64,000 nt of DNA from Bosea sp. 29B (lineage in GTDB: Bacteria; Pseudomonadota; Alphaproteobacteria; Rhizobiales; Beijerinckiaceae), in the NCBI RefSeq assembly GCF_902506165.1, contig NZ_LR733817.1, positions 496,001 through 560,000 of the forward strand, written 5' to 3'. Below the pieces are notes generated by a model. That model was not told the DNA's origin and searched no databases. It was given only the letters and a program-made list of their open reading frames with translations. The position numbers and the translations under genes were made by a program. Shown here piece by piece: positions 45,918 to 54,496 of the stretch (its first letter is position 1; each line of letters starts with the position of its first letter).

Positions 45918-46292
45918 ATGTCGCGCATTCTCGTGGTCGATGACGAGGAGAGCCTGCGCTCGCTGGTCGCGCGCGGCCTCGCCATGGACGGGCACGATTG
46001 CCTGACCGCCGGCGACGGCGCCGAGGCGCTCGACATCCTGATGGCCGAGCAGGGCCATTTCGACCTGCTGCTCACCGATATCCGCATGCCGCTGATGGAC
46101 GGCATCGCTCTGGCGCTCGCCGCCAAGCAGCACTTCCCCGACCTCACCATCATGCTGATGACCGGCTATGCCGAGCAGCGCGAGCGGGCCAAGAGCCTCG
46201 AGACGATCGTCTCGGAGGTGATGACCAAGCCCTTCACCATCGCCGAACTGCGCGAGACGGTGCTGCGCGTGATCGAGCGCTCGATCGGGTGA
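45918..46292 (+). CDS. cpdR: CpdR-like single-domain response regulator
   Basis: A 124-residue receiver domain with no output domain. Phospho-acceptor Asp54 sits in LLLTDIRMP; the acidic pocket is Asp8-Asp9-Glu10 and the conserved Lys is in MTKPF. CpdR delivers substrates to ClpXP in alphaproteobacterial cell-cycle control. The adjacent hpt gene and close overall likeness support CpdR; other single receivers are possible. Confidence 0.8.
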   Translation: MSRILVVDDEESLRSLVARGLAMDGHDCLTAGDGAEALDILMAEQGHFDLLLTDIRMPLMDGIALALAAKQHFPDLTIMLMTGYAEQRERAKSLETIVSEVMTKPFTIAELRETVLRVIERSIG

Positions 46293-46304
46293 ACAGCCGC
46301 AAGG

Positions 46305-46814
46305 CTAACCGTTCAACCACCAGATCGAAGCGTTGAGCAGGCTCGCGAACGAGACCCAGGCGAGATAGGGCACGAACAGGGCCACAGACACTCGGTCGCC
46401 CAGCCCTTCGAAACGTCGCATCGTCCAGATCATCGCCGCCAACAGCAGCGCGATCACGACCAGCCCGCCCGCCGGGCTGTTCACGCCAAAGAAGGCGCAG
46501 GACCAGAGCATGTTGAGCGCGAGCTGGACATGGTAGGCGAGCAGCGTCTGCGCCCTGCCCGGCGTATCGGCCGGCCGGCGCAGGACGCGGAACGCGGCCA
46601 GGGCCATCAGCGCGAACAGCGTCGTCCACACCGGAGCGAACAGCCAGTTCGGCGGATTGAACGGCGGCTTGGCGAGGCCGGCGTACCAGCCCGGTATCTG
46701 CGGTACCGTCACGGCGCTGCCGATCAGCGACGCCGCGACGACCGGCAGGATGGCGAGGAGTGCGGCAAGCCATACATTCAGCTGACGATCGGTGCTGCCT
46801 GACGATATGCTCAT
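46305..46814 (-). CDS. tspO: TspO/MBR family protein
   Basis: A 169-residue membrane protein with five spans. PGWYAGLAKPPFNPPNWLF, the WTTLFALMALA segment and the LNMLWSCAFFG helix are diagnostic. TspO binds porphyrins and other hydrophobic ligands and adjusts stress or photosynthesis responses. The ATG at 46814 is chosen over 46865 because the family starts near it. It is convergent with cpdR. Confidence 0.9.
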   Translation of the reverse strand: MSISSGSTDRQLNVWLAALLAILPVVAASLIGSAVTVPQIPGWYAGLAKPPFNPPNWLFAPVWTTLFALMALAAFRVLRRPADTPGRAQTLLAYHVQLALNMLWSCAFFGVNSPAGGLVVIALLLAAMIWTMRRFEGLGDRVSVALFVPYLAWVSFASLLNASIWWLNG

Positions 46815-46920
46815 GCGGCGAGAATGGGGTGCGCCTGCGCGCCGCACAAGACGAGCCTCTTGCACCGCAGCAACTCAGATGAGATGAATTGTCTCACATA
46901 GTGGAAATCGGATCACCCCC

Positions 46921-48075
46921 ATGACCAAGCGCCTGCTGCATCCCCGTTCGCTCGCCGCCCAGGCCATGGGCAAGATCGACCCGTTGACCAAGGCGGTGGT
47001 GCCGCCGATCCATGTCTCCACCACCTATATCCGCGACGAGGACAACGCCTATTCCTCCGGCTTCATCTATGGCCGGCCGGACAATGAGACCGTGCATGAG
47101 GCGCAGGCCGTGCTCGCCATGCTGGAGGAGGCCAAGGCCGGCGCCCTGCTGTTCGGCTCGGGGATGGCCGCGGCGACCGCCGTGTTCCAGGCGCTCTCGC
47201 CCGGCGACCATGTCGTCGCCTCCAAGGTGATGTACTGGGCGCTGCGCGCCTGGCTGCTGACCGAAGCGACCCGCTGGGGCCTCAAGATCGACTTCGTCGA
47301 GACCGACGATCTCGCCAAGCTCAAAGAGGCGGTGAAGCCGGGCGTCACCAAGCTCATCTGGGCCGAGACCCCGTCCAACCCGCTCTGGACCATCACCGAC
47401 ATCGCCGCCGTGGCCGAGATCGCCCATGCGGCAGGGGCGAAGCTCGCGGTCGACTCGACCTGCGCCTCCCCCGTGCACACCCGCCCGCTCACGCTCGGCG
47501 CCGACATCGTCATGCATGCCGCGACCAAGGTGCTGAACGGCCACTCCGACGTCGTCGCCGGCGCGCTCTGCGCCAATGTCGATGACGAATTCTGGGCCCG
47601 GATCAAGACGGTGCGCAAGGGCCAGGGCGGCATCCTCGGGCCGTTCGAGGCTTACCTGCTGATGCGCGGCATGCGCACGCTCCATGTCCGGCAGGAGCGC
47701 CAGTCGGCCTCGGCCATGGCGCTGGCCACGAGGCTGTCGGCTCACCCGCTGGTCTCGCGCGTGCTCTATCCCGGCCTGCCGCAGCATCCCGGCCACGACA
47801 TCGCCGCCAGGCAGATGGAAGGCGGCTTCGGCTTCATGCTCTCCGTCCAGGTCAGCGGCGGCGAGGCGGCGGCGGTCAAGTCGGCCGCCCATGTCGAGCT
47901 CTATAAGCGCGCCACCTCGCTCGGCGGCGTCGAGAGCCTGATCGAGCACCGCGCCTCGATCGAGGGCGCCGGCTCCCCCTGTCCGCCCGATCTGCTGCGC
48001 CTCTCGACCGGCATCGAGGATGTCGAGGACCTCTTTGCCGATCTCGACCAGGCGCTGAAGGCCGGACACGCTTGA
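46921..48075 (+). CDS. metC: Cystathionine beta-lyase-type PLP enzyme
   Basis: A 384-residue Cys/Met metabolism enzyme. PLP-binding lysine is Lys203 (HAATKVLNGHSD), with SGMAAATAVFQAL and AETPSNPLWTITD as family motifs. It may be cystathionine beta-lyase, or a related gamma-lyase or homocysteine synthase; sequence reading alone does not decide. The ATG at 46921 follows a short AT-richer promoter gap. Confidence 0.8.
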   Translation: MTKRLLHPRSLAAQAMGKIDPLTKAVVPPIHVSTTYIRDEDNAYSSGFIYGRPDNETVHEAQAVLAMLEEAKAGALLFGSGMAAATAVFQALSPGDHVVASKVMYWALRAWLLTEATRWGLKIDFVETDDLAKLKEAVKPGVTKLIWAETPSNPLWTITDIAAVAEIAHAAGAKLAVDSTCASPVHTRPLTLGADIVMHAATKVLNGHSDVVAGALCANVDDEFWARIKTVRKGQGGILGPFEAYLLMRGMRTLHVRQERQSASAMALATRLSAHPLVSRVLYPGLPQHPGHDIAARQMEGGFGFMLSVQVSGGEAAAVKSAAHVELYKRATSLGGVESLIEHRASIEGAGSPCPPDLLRLSTGIEDVEDLFADLDQALKAGHA

Positions 48076-48100
48076 GCGGCTCGGCTTTCGCGTCGCTGCG

Positions 48101-48143
48101 CTAGAGCATTGGCGCGATTCAGAGAATCGCGGGAATGCTCTAG
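48101..48143. terminator. Long palindrome at the metC/GGDEF convergent junction
   Basis: CTAGAGCATT..CGCGATTC and GAATCGCG..AATGCTCTAG form a long near-perfect hairpin of 43 bases. Its far end contains the stop codon of the opposing GGDEF gene. The CTAGAGCATT form is a frequent palindromic element in this bacterial order and may end both transcripts. Confidence 0.65.
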
Positions 48144-49357
48144 CCAGCCTTGAGTCGGACGAGGTCGGCAGCATCGCGCCGCCCATCCGGCGACGACCAG
48201 CTGTGGGCCAGGAATTCCATGTCGTCCGCGCTGACCGCAACCTGGTCGCGGCCGGCGCGCTTGGCTGCATACAGTGCCTTGTCGGCGTCGCGCAGGAGCG
48301 CGTCGAAATCGATGGCGACGTCCTCGGAATAGGCGACGCCGGCGCTTGTCGTGCTTGTGAACGAGCCACCATCCCCGCTGAAATGACGCTTTGCGAGACG
48401 CCTGCGAACACGATCAGCGAGTTTCGCAGCCGTGATCCGCGAGGCCTCCGGCAACAACAGCGCGAATTCCTCGCCGCCAAGCCGTGCGGCGAAACCCTGC
48501 GATCGGCAAGACAGCGCCAGGATCTTCCCGAAGCTCCGCAGCACGTCGTCGCCTGCCGGATGACCATGGACATCGTTGGTCGCCTTGAAGTGGTCCATGT
48601 CGAAAACGATGAGCGCGGCGGGACCTTTGATGTCTTCCGCGATACGGCTGAGCAGCGCTCGCCGGTTGAGCAGGCCGGTCAGCGGATCGGTCTCGGCATC
48701 GCGCTTGTGGCTGCGTGCCAACCGCGCCTGGTTGAGCGCCAGGGAAAGCGCGCCGATACCGGAAAGGGTGGCCAGGCAGACGACGATATTGAGATCTTCG
48801 GCCCAATTCGACGGAGCCTGCGACAGGCGCCACTCGCCGTCCTGCAGCAGCAGGATGGCGCAGGGGACAAAGGAGAGCCCCGTCACGACATAGAGAGCCG
48901 TCAGCAGCGGGATGGCCAGCCGGGCCTCGGCGCGCCCGAGCCAGTAGTCCCAGGCCGTGATGAGAAGGATGCTCGTCGCTGCCACATTGAGCATGACGAT
49001 GGCGGCGCCGTTGTAGCCGGCCAGCATCGGGACCGCCATGGCGATGGACGATGCGATCGCCATAATCGCCATGCTGCGCCAGGGCAGAACGCCGGTGCGG
49101 AACTCCCGGCCGGCGCCGAACACGAAGGCGAGGCCGGTCAGCAGGATCGTGTACCCGGCCGCGCCGACGGCGGGCGACATGATCTGAGCGTACCAGCTGT
49201 AGATCAGCACGCCGAGCGCCATGAACCCCACGCCGAAAGTCCAGGCGATCAGGAAACGTTCCGTCCGGGAGGCAAGCCAGCTGACGAAAAAGGTGATCGC
49301 CAATCCGCAGCCGGAAAGAGCAAAGGCCGTCAACAGCGAATGGTAGTCCAGCGGCAA
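48140..49357 (-). CDS. Membrane-bound diguanylate cyclase (GGDEF), no I-site
   Basis: A 405-residue protein with about six membrane spans in the first 215 residues and a C-terminal GGDEF domain (TDPLTGLLNRRALL). The active site reads RLGGEEF. The inhibitory-site position has RSQG rather than RxxD, so product inhibition through that site is not expected. It should synthesise cyclic di-GMP. The sensed signal is unknown. Confidence 0.88.
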   Translation of the reverse strand: MPLDYHSLLTAFALSGCGLAITFFVSWLASRTERFLIAWTFGVGFMALGVLIYSWYAQIMSPAVGAAGYTILLTGLAFVFGAGREFRTGVLPWRSMAIMAIASSIAMAVPMLAGYNGAAIVMLNVAATSILLITAWDYWLGRAEARLAIPLLTALYVVTGLSFVPCAILLLQDGEWRLSQAPSNWAEDLNIVVCLATLSGIGALSLALNQARLARSHKRDAETDPLTGLLNRRALLSRIAEDIKGPAALIVFDMDHFKATNDVHGHPAGDDVLRSFGKILALSCRSQGFAARLGGEEFALLLPEASRITAAKLADRVRRRLAKRHFSGDGGSFTSTTSAGVAYSEDVAIDFDALLRDADKALYAAKRAGRDQVAVSADDMEFLAHSWSSPDGRRDAADLVRLKAG

Positions 49358-49502
49358 GGCATACTCTGCGGCAGTTGGCGAGAGGTGCGCGGGTTATGGA
49401 CCAGCTGCGGTTGCAGAAAATTTAAACCGATCGCGTGGATTCCGAGCTATTGCGGCAGGGAGTGATCCGGATCGGCGTTGAGCCGAGCCTCCTGCCTCGG
49501 CA

Positions 49503-50105
49503 CTAGAACCAGATGCCCTTCGCCGTCGTCAGCAATTGCCGGCGCTCGGCGAGGCCGTTCAAGCCGCCGTTGATCAGCTGGGTGACGCGAGCCGCGTCGT
49601 CGCGGTCGGCGGCGGCGTTGATCTTGCGGTCGCGCCAATAGGCGAAGGCGATCTGCACCGAGATGCGCGGATCGAGCGCCAGCTCCGGCCGCCCCTCCAG
49701 ATCGATGTTCAGCATCCGGCCGATGCGCTTGTAGTTGGCGCGGCCGGTGAGCTGGAAGATGCCGCGCCCATGATAGCGCGCCCCGTCACCGGGCTCGGTG
49801 TTGCCGAGATCCTCGCGGCCTTCATATTTGGCGAACTGCTTCTTCCCGCCCTTCTCTTCCAGCGTGTGGAAGCGGTCGGTCTCGAAGGCGGCCTGCGCCA
49901 GGAAATGGCAGACGCGCAGCGGCGTCGTCAGGTCGGCCTCGGCGGCAAGCCGCGTGAAATGCAGGGCGACGTTGCCCATGATCTCGGCCTTGCCGATCGG
50001 CGCGAGGCGCGAGAGCCGCTCGAAACTGACGGCGAGATCCGGCTGCCGCGGAGCCTGCGGCTCCTCGACTGGTACGTCCTCGGCTGGTGATCCCTGCATC
50101 GACAT
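49503..50105 (-). CDS. GH19-type lysozyme/chitinase-like protein
   Basis: A 200-residue protein of the glycoside hydrolase 19 class seen in phage endolysins. The catalytic Glu75 lies in HFLAQAAFETDRF, a second acidic pair is at 83-84, and YHGRGIFQLTGRANY with LINGGLNGLAERR are family motifs. There is no signal peptide. A disordered, acidic 30-residue N-terminus precedes the domain. No other phage genes surround it, so it is a lone or domesticated lysin. Confidence 0.85.
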   Translation of the reverse strand: MSMQGSPAEDVPVEEPQAPRQPDLAVSFERLSRLAPIGKAEIMGNVALHFTRLAAEADLTTPLRVCHFLAQAAFETDRFHTLEEKGGKKQFAKYEGREDLGNTEPGDGARYHGRGIFQLTGRANYKRIGRMLNIDLEGRPELALDPRISVQIAFAYWRDRKINAAADRDDAARVTQLINGGLNGLAERRQLLTTAKGIWF

Positions 50106-50239
50106 GGCAGCACTCCTGTTGCGCGTTTGCGCGAGTATGCATCGGTTTCGCGGTGCGGGGATAAGTTCGCCAATAGGACCGTCATGGCCCTGAAACAGCC
50201 GGCGTTTAGCGAGGGCGCCCGCCCCAAGGAACGCCCGCC

Positions 50240-51544
50240 ATGACCGACGACACCACTCTCAATCGCCGCGCATTGCTCGCCGGCCTCGGCACCGCCGCTC
50301 TCGCTGCTGCCGCGGCAGCGCCCGCCCTCGCCCGCTCGCTGCCCGCGCTGCCGACCAGCAACCTTGGCACCGACACCGGCTATTGGGATGCGGTCCGGCG
50401 CCTCTACAGCGTCACGCCTGACATGGTGAACCTGGAGAACGGCTATTGGGGGATCATGGCCGAGCCGGTGAAGGCAGAATACAAGCGCCTGACCGACTTC
50501 GTGAATTTCGAGAACACCGTCTACGCCCGCAGCAAGATCGGCCAGGATCTCGACAATGTCCGCACGCCGCTGGCCGATTTCCTCGGCGTCGCCCGCGAGG
50601 AGATCGCGCTGACCCGCGGCGCCACCGAAGCGCTGCAGACGCTGATCGCCGGCTACAACAAGCTGAAACCCGGCGACGGCGTGCTCTATGCCGATCTCGA
50701 CTATGATTCGATGCAGTACGCGATGAACTGGCTGAAAGGCCGGCGCGGTGTCGAGGTCGCGAAATTCGACATCCCCGAACCGGCGACCAAGGCCAATGTG
50801 CTGGTGGCCTATGAGGCTGCCCTTAACGCCAACCCGAAGACCAAACTGCTGCTGCTCACCCATATCAGCCACCGCACCGGGCTGATGCTGCCGGTCAGGG
50901 AGCTCGCTGCCATGGCCAGGGCGCGCGGCATCGACGTCATCCTCGACGCCGCCCATAGCTGGGGCCAGGTCGACTTCAAGGCGAGGGATCTCGGCGTCGA
51001 CTTCATCGGCTTCAACCTGCACAAATGGATCGGCGCGCCGCTCGGCGTCGGCATCATCTACATCGCCCGTGAGCGCCTTGCCGATATCGACACCCATTAC
51101 GGCGACGAGGATTTCAAGCCGGACGATGTCCGCTCGCGCATCCACACCGGCACGCCGAACTTCGCCGCGCAGCTCACTGTTCCCGCTGCCCTTGCCCTCC
51201 ACCAGGAAGTCGGGCCGCAGGCCAAGGAGGCGCGCTACCGCCATCTGCGCAATTACTGGGTCGCCAGGGCGCGCGAGCTCAAGGGCGTCGAGATCCAGAC
51301 CCCGGACGATCCCGAGATGGTCGCCGGCATCACGTCCTTCGCACTCACCGGCAAGCGCTCGGCCGCCGACTGCAACGCCGTCGTCGCGGCGCTGCGCGAC
51401 CAGCACAAGGTGATGACGGTGCGCCGTGGCGGCGTCGCCAAGGGCAACACCATCCGCATCTCGCCAGCGCCCTATCTGACGGAAGCCGACCTCGACCGCT
51501 TCATTGCGGCACTCGCGGTGGTTTCGGGCAACCGGGCGGGGTAA
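50240..51544 (+). CDS. Tat-exported class V aminotransferase-fold protein
   Basis: A 434-residue PLP-dependent protein of the class V/isopenicillin-N-epimerase-like group. It begins with a twin-arginine signal (LNRRALLAGLGTAAL) and an Ala-rich core, cleaved near ALARS. The PLP lysine is Lys262 (NLHKWIGAPLG), and ILDAAHSWGQ gives the cofactor Asp. Export through Tat would place a folded PLP enzyme in the periplasm. The substrate is unknown. A family A repeat follows the gene. Confidence 0.85.
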   Translation: MTDDTTLNRRALLAGLGTAALAAAAAAPALARSLPALPTSNLGTDTGYWDAVRRLYSVTPDMVNLENGYWGIMAEPVKAEYKRLTDFVNFENTVYARSKIGQDLDNVRTPLADFLGVAREEIALTRGATEALQTLIAGYNKLKPGDGVLYADLDYDSMQYAMNWLKGRRGVEVAKFDIPEPATKANVLVAYEAALNANPKTKLLLLTHISHRTGLMLPVRELAAMARARGIDVILDAAHSWGQVDFKARDLGVDFIGFNLHKWIGAPLGVGIIYIARERLADIDTHYGDEDFKPDDVRSRIHTGTPNFAAQLTVPAALALHQEVGPQAKEARYRHLRNYWVARARELKGVEIQTPDDPEMVAGITSFALTGKRSAADCNAVVAALRDQHKVMTVRRGGVAKGNTIRISPAPYLTEADLDRFIAALAVVSGNRAG

Positions 51545-51547
51545 CTC

Positions 51548-51644
51548 TTGCCGTCATTCTCGGGCGGCGCAAAGCGCCGACCCGAGAATGACGGCAAGAA
51601 GGCACTGGTTTCCGAGATGCTCGGGTCAAGCCCGAGCATGACGC
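51548..51644. repeat. Family A double-hairpin repeat, copy 3
   Basis: The first hairpin has perfect arms, CTTGCCGTCATTCTCGGG and CCCGAGAATGACGGCAAG (51546-51597); the second is GATGCTCGGG..CCCGAGCATGACG. The repeat fills the convergent gap between the PLP gene and the TIGR02302 gene and probably terminates both. Confidence 0.85.
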
Positions 51645-51657
51645 GAAACCATCGCGT

Positions 51658-54363
51658 TCAATTCCGCCGCAGCAGGCGCTCGAGATAATCGAGCTCCTCG
51701 GTCGGCCGCAGCGGATCGCCGAGGCGCCGCCGCAGCTCTTCGAGGATGCGCCGCGCCCGTTGGGTCGCGCTCTCGTCGGCACCCGGAACGCGCACGCGGC
51801 CATCGGCCCAATCGCGCTGGCGCTGCGGCCGCCCGAGCGGATCGTTGTTGTCGCGCTGCTGCGCCGAGGGTCGGCCGGCCGGACGCCCATCCGGATCGCC
51901 ATAGGCATTGTCGTTGCCTTCGCCCTCGCCGGGCTCGCCCTGCATCTGCTGGGCGAGGTTCTGGCCGCCTTTGCGCAGCGCCTCGAGCGCGCGACCCTGC
52001 GAGTCGACTGCCGACCCTTCCTGGCCCTGGCCGAGCTGGCCCTCGGCCTCGCGCATCGCATCCTCGGCCTCGCCGAGTTCGCCGGGATCGGCGCCCATGC
52101 CGCGCATGCGCCGCTGCAGATCCTGCAGCCGTTCCCGCAAGGCCTGCTGGCGCTGCGACAAGCCCTGACCCTGGCCCTGCCCGCCTTCGGCGTTCTGGCC
52201 GTCCTCGCCCTCGCCGTCCTCGCCGGGCTGCTGCCCGGGTTGCTGGCCACGCTGCCCGCGCTGGCCCTGCTGCCCTTGCTGGCGCTGGCCCTGCTGACCG
52301 GGACGCGCCTGCTGCTGGCCCGGGCGGCGACCCTGCTGGGTGCGGTTCTGGTTCTGCTGGTCCTGCTGATAGGTCTCGTCGCGCAATTGCTGTTGCTCGC
52401 GCGTCATCCGGTCGAGATCGCCCAGCGCCTGGTTCATCTCGCGCTGGCGCGGGTCCTGCTGGCCGGGACGCGCCGTCTTGAGATTGTTCAGGAGGTTGTT
52501 GAGCTCCTCCATCAGGCGCTGCGCCTCGGCCATGTCGCCGCGCTTGGTCAACTCCTCGATGCGGTTGAGCATGTTCTGCAGGTCGCGCGGCGTCACCGTG
52601 CGGAAATTCTCCGGCAGACGCGCCTGGTTCTGCTCGCCGTTCTGCTGCTGGCGCTGCCATTGCTGGGCAAGCTCGCGCATGTACTGGTCCATGGCGCGGC
52701 GCAGGTCCTCGGTGAGCTTCTTCATCTCCTCTTCGGAGGCACCGCGCTCCAGCGCCTGCGCCAGGTTCTCCTGCGCGGCCCGCAGTGCCTTTTCGGCATC
52801 CGAGAGGTCGCCATCCTCGAGCTGCAGCGCGAGCGCCCACATCATCTCGGCGGCGTCGCGCAGCTGGTCGTCGCTGGCGGCGCGGCGCAGTCGCTCGCCG
52901 ATCATGCGCATGCCGAGGTAGACGCCAGTCTCCTTCATGAAGCGGTCGGGCTCGATCATCAGCGCATCGAGCGCGAGCTGGACGTTCTTGCGATTGTCGA
53001 CGTCCATGACGAGCTTGCGCCGCTGCTCGACCAGTGCCTTGGCCAGCGGCTTGGTGAAGGTCCGCTGCGGCAGCACGACCTCGATGGTCTCGCTGCGCCC
53101 TTCCTGCCCGGTCTCGTCGCGCGCCAGGAGGCTCATATTGACCTTGGCGCCGGCCCAGGGATGGGCCGAGAAATCGACCGTGCTCTTCATCTCGTCGTCG
53201 CCGGAACCGGAGGGCGGCACCGGCAGGATTTGCTTGGGCGCCTCGACCAGCGAGCGGCCACCCGTAATCGGCCCGACGCGCGAGACCAGCACCTCCGCCG
53301 AAGCGATGCCGTAGTCGTCCTTGGCGCGGTAGCTGATGCCGAGCCCGCCCTGGACGCCGCTGACGGGCTTGGGCGCATCGACAAAGGCGATCTCCGGCTT
53401 CTGGTCGATGATCGCGTGCAGGCTCAGCGTCTGCGCCGGCGCGCCCGAGCCGGTGATGCGCAAGGTGCCGTCGCCGGCGACGAGATAGCGCTTCTCGGTC
53501 ACCGCGACCGTATTCGGCGGCGCCGCCTTGGCCTCGACCGGCTTGGCGTCTCCGGATTTGGCTTCGCCGGGCTTGCCCTCGACCGGTACGGCATCGAGGC
53601 GGCCGGTGGTCGCGACATCCATGCCGCTCTTGCCGGCGATGCGGACCACTACCGTCGACTTCTCGGGCACGTTGAAGTTCGGGCCGGCGAGCTTGCCGAA
53701 ATCGATCAGGATCGGCGGCATGCGCGTATAGGACGGCGGATCGATCCAGGCATCGATCCGGACCGCGGCGGCAGCGAGCGCCGGCCCGCGCCAGTCGAAG
53801 GCGGCGGTCAGCCGCGGCAGGGCCTCATGCCCGGCGACGAAGAAGCCGGCGACGGCCGCGACCAGCGGCGCGGCCCGCAGGGCCCGCCTGTCGCGCCCGG
53901 CCATGTGCGGCTGCGGCGGTGCAACCTTCAGCGCCGCGACATGGGCGCTCTGGCGCTGCAGGTGCAGCGTCCACAATGCCTGCGAGACCGGGTCCTTGCC
54001 GCCGACCGCGAGCGTATCCTCCAGCGCGGTCGCCGGGCGATGCGCCCCGTCCATCGACTGGTCGAGCCGAGCCAGCGCCTCGCGGCGGCTGGGCCAGCGG
54101 CCGGTGACGGCCGGCCAGAAACTTCCGAGCAGGAGGAGAGCGAAGAAGGCGCAGCCGGCGGCTCGCCCCCACCAAGGCAGGTGCAGCCACAGCCCGAACC
54201 AGGAGACGGCAAGGAAGGCGAGGACGACGCAGAGCGGCGCCCACAGCTTCGGCCAGAGGCGCTCCCAGGCAAGAGACAGCCGCGATGCCGCAGTGAGGCG
54301 CTCCAGCCTCTTGCGGATCATACCGACCGGATCTAGCGCCGTGCGGCGCGGTGCTTCGCTCAT
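51658..54363 (-). CDS. TIGR02302/DUF4175 family membrane protein
   Basis: A 901-residue protein typical of alphaproteobacteria. Two membrane spans near residues 45-85 and one near 175 precede a beta-rich periplasmic part, then long Glu/Arg-rich helices, and from about 670 to 760 a Gln/Gly low-complexity stretch (repeats of GQQGQR). The C-terminus returns to an ordered helical end, LDYLERLLRRN. Function is unknown; lysA and argH are often neighbours. Confidence 0.9.
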   Translation of the reverse strand: MSEAPRRTALDPVGMIRKRLERLTAASRLSLAWERLWPKLWAPLCVVLAFLAVSWFGLWLHLPWWGRAAGCAFFALLLLGSFWPAVTGRWPSRREALARLDQSMDGAHRPATALEDTLAVGGKDPVSQALWTLHLQRQSAHVAALKVAPPQPHMAGRDRRALRAAPLVAAVAGFFVAGHEALPRLTAAFDWRGPALAAAAVRIDAWIDPPSYTRMPPILIDFGKLAGPNFNVPEKSTVVVRIAGKSGMDVATTGRLDAVPVEGKPGEAKSGDAKPVEAKAAPPNTVAVTEKRYLVAGDGTLRITGSGAPAQTLSLHAIIDQKPEIAFVDAPKPVSGVQGGLGISYRAKDDYGIASAEVLVSRVGPITGGRSLVEAPKQILPVPPSGSGDDEMKSTVDFSAHPWAGAKVNMSLLARDETGQEGRSETIEVVLPQRTFTKPLAKALVEQRRKLVMDVDNRKNVQLALDALMIEPDRFMKETGVYLGMRMIGERLRRAASDDQLRDAAEMMWALALQLEDGDLSDAEKALRAAQENLAQALERGASEEEMKKLTEDLRRAMDQYMRELAQQWQRQQQNGEQNQARLPENFRTVTPRDLQNMLNRIEELTKRGDMAEAQRLMEELNNLLNNLKTARPGQQDPRQREMNQALGDLDRMTREQQQLRDETYQQDQQNQNRTQQGRRPGQQQARPGQQGQRQQGQQGQRGQRGQQPGQQPGEDGEGEDGQNAEGGQGQGQGLSQRQQALRERLQDLQRRMRGMGADPGELGEAEDAMREAEGQLGQGQEGSAVDSQGRALEALRKGGQNLAQQMQGEPGEGEGNDNAYGDPDGRPAGRPSAQQRDNNDPLGRPQRQRDWADGRVRVPGADESATQRARRILEELRRRLGDPLRPTEELDYLERLLRRN

Positions 54364-54496
54364 CCGCTGCTCCGGGCCGCCCCCGCGGCGCCTCTCCTAG
54401 CTTCATCGATCGAAGGGAGAGGCTAACACGGGAATGTGGCGTGACCAGCGTCGAAGCGCTACGCCCCACAGGTGCTCCGGGAAATGTGAAGCAGAC

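Noticed and set aside
49503..50105. A prophage around the GH19 lysin
   Set aside because: No integrase, capsid, tail, holin or attachment repeats were found in the flanking genes, which are ordinary chromosomal ones.
51760..54336. An open frame of 858 codons on the plus strand
   Set aside because: It is antisense to the TIGR02302 gene, whose codon pattern and family match are clear. High GC content produces such long shadow frames. The same applies to long frames opposite acs, lysA, argH and lysK.
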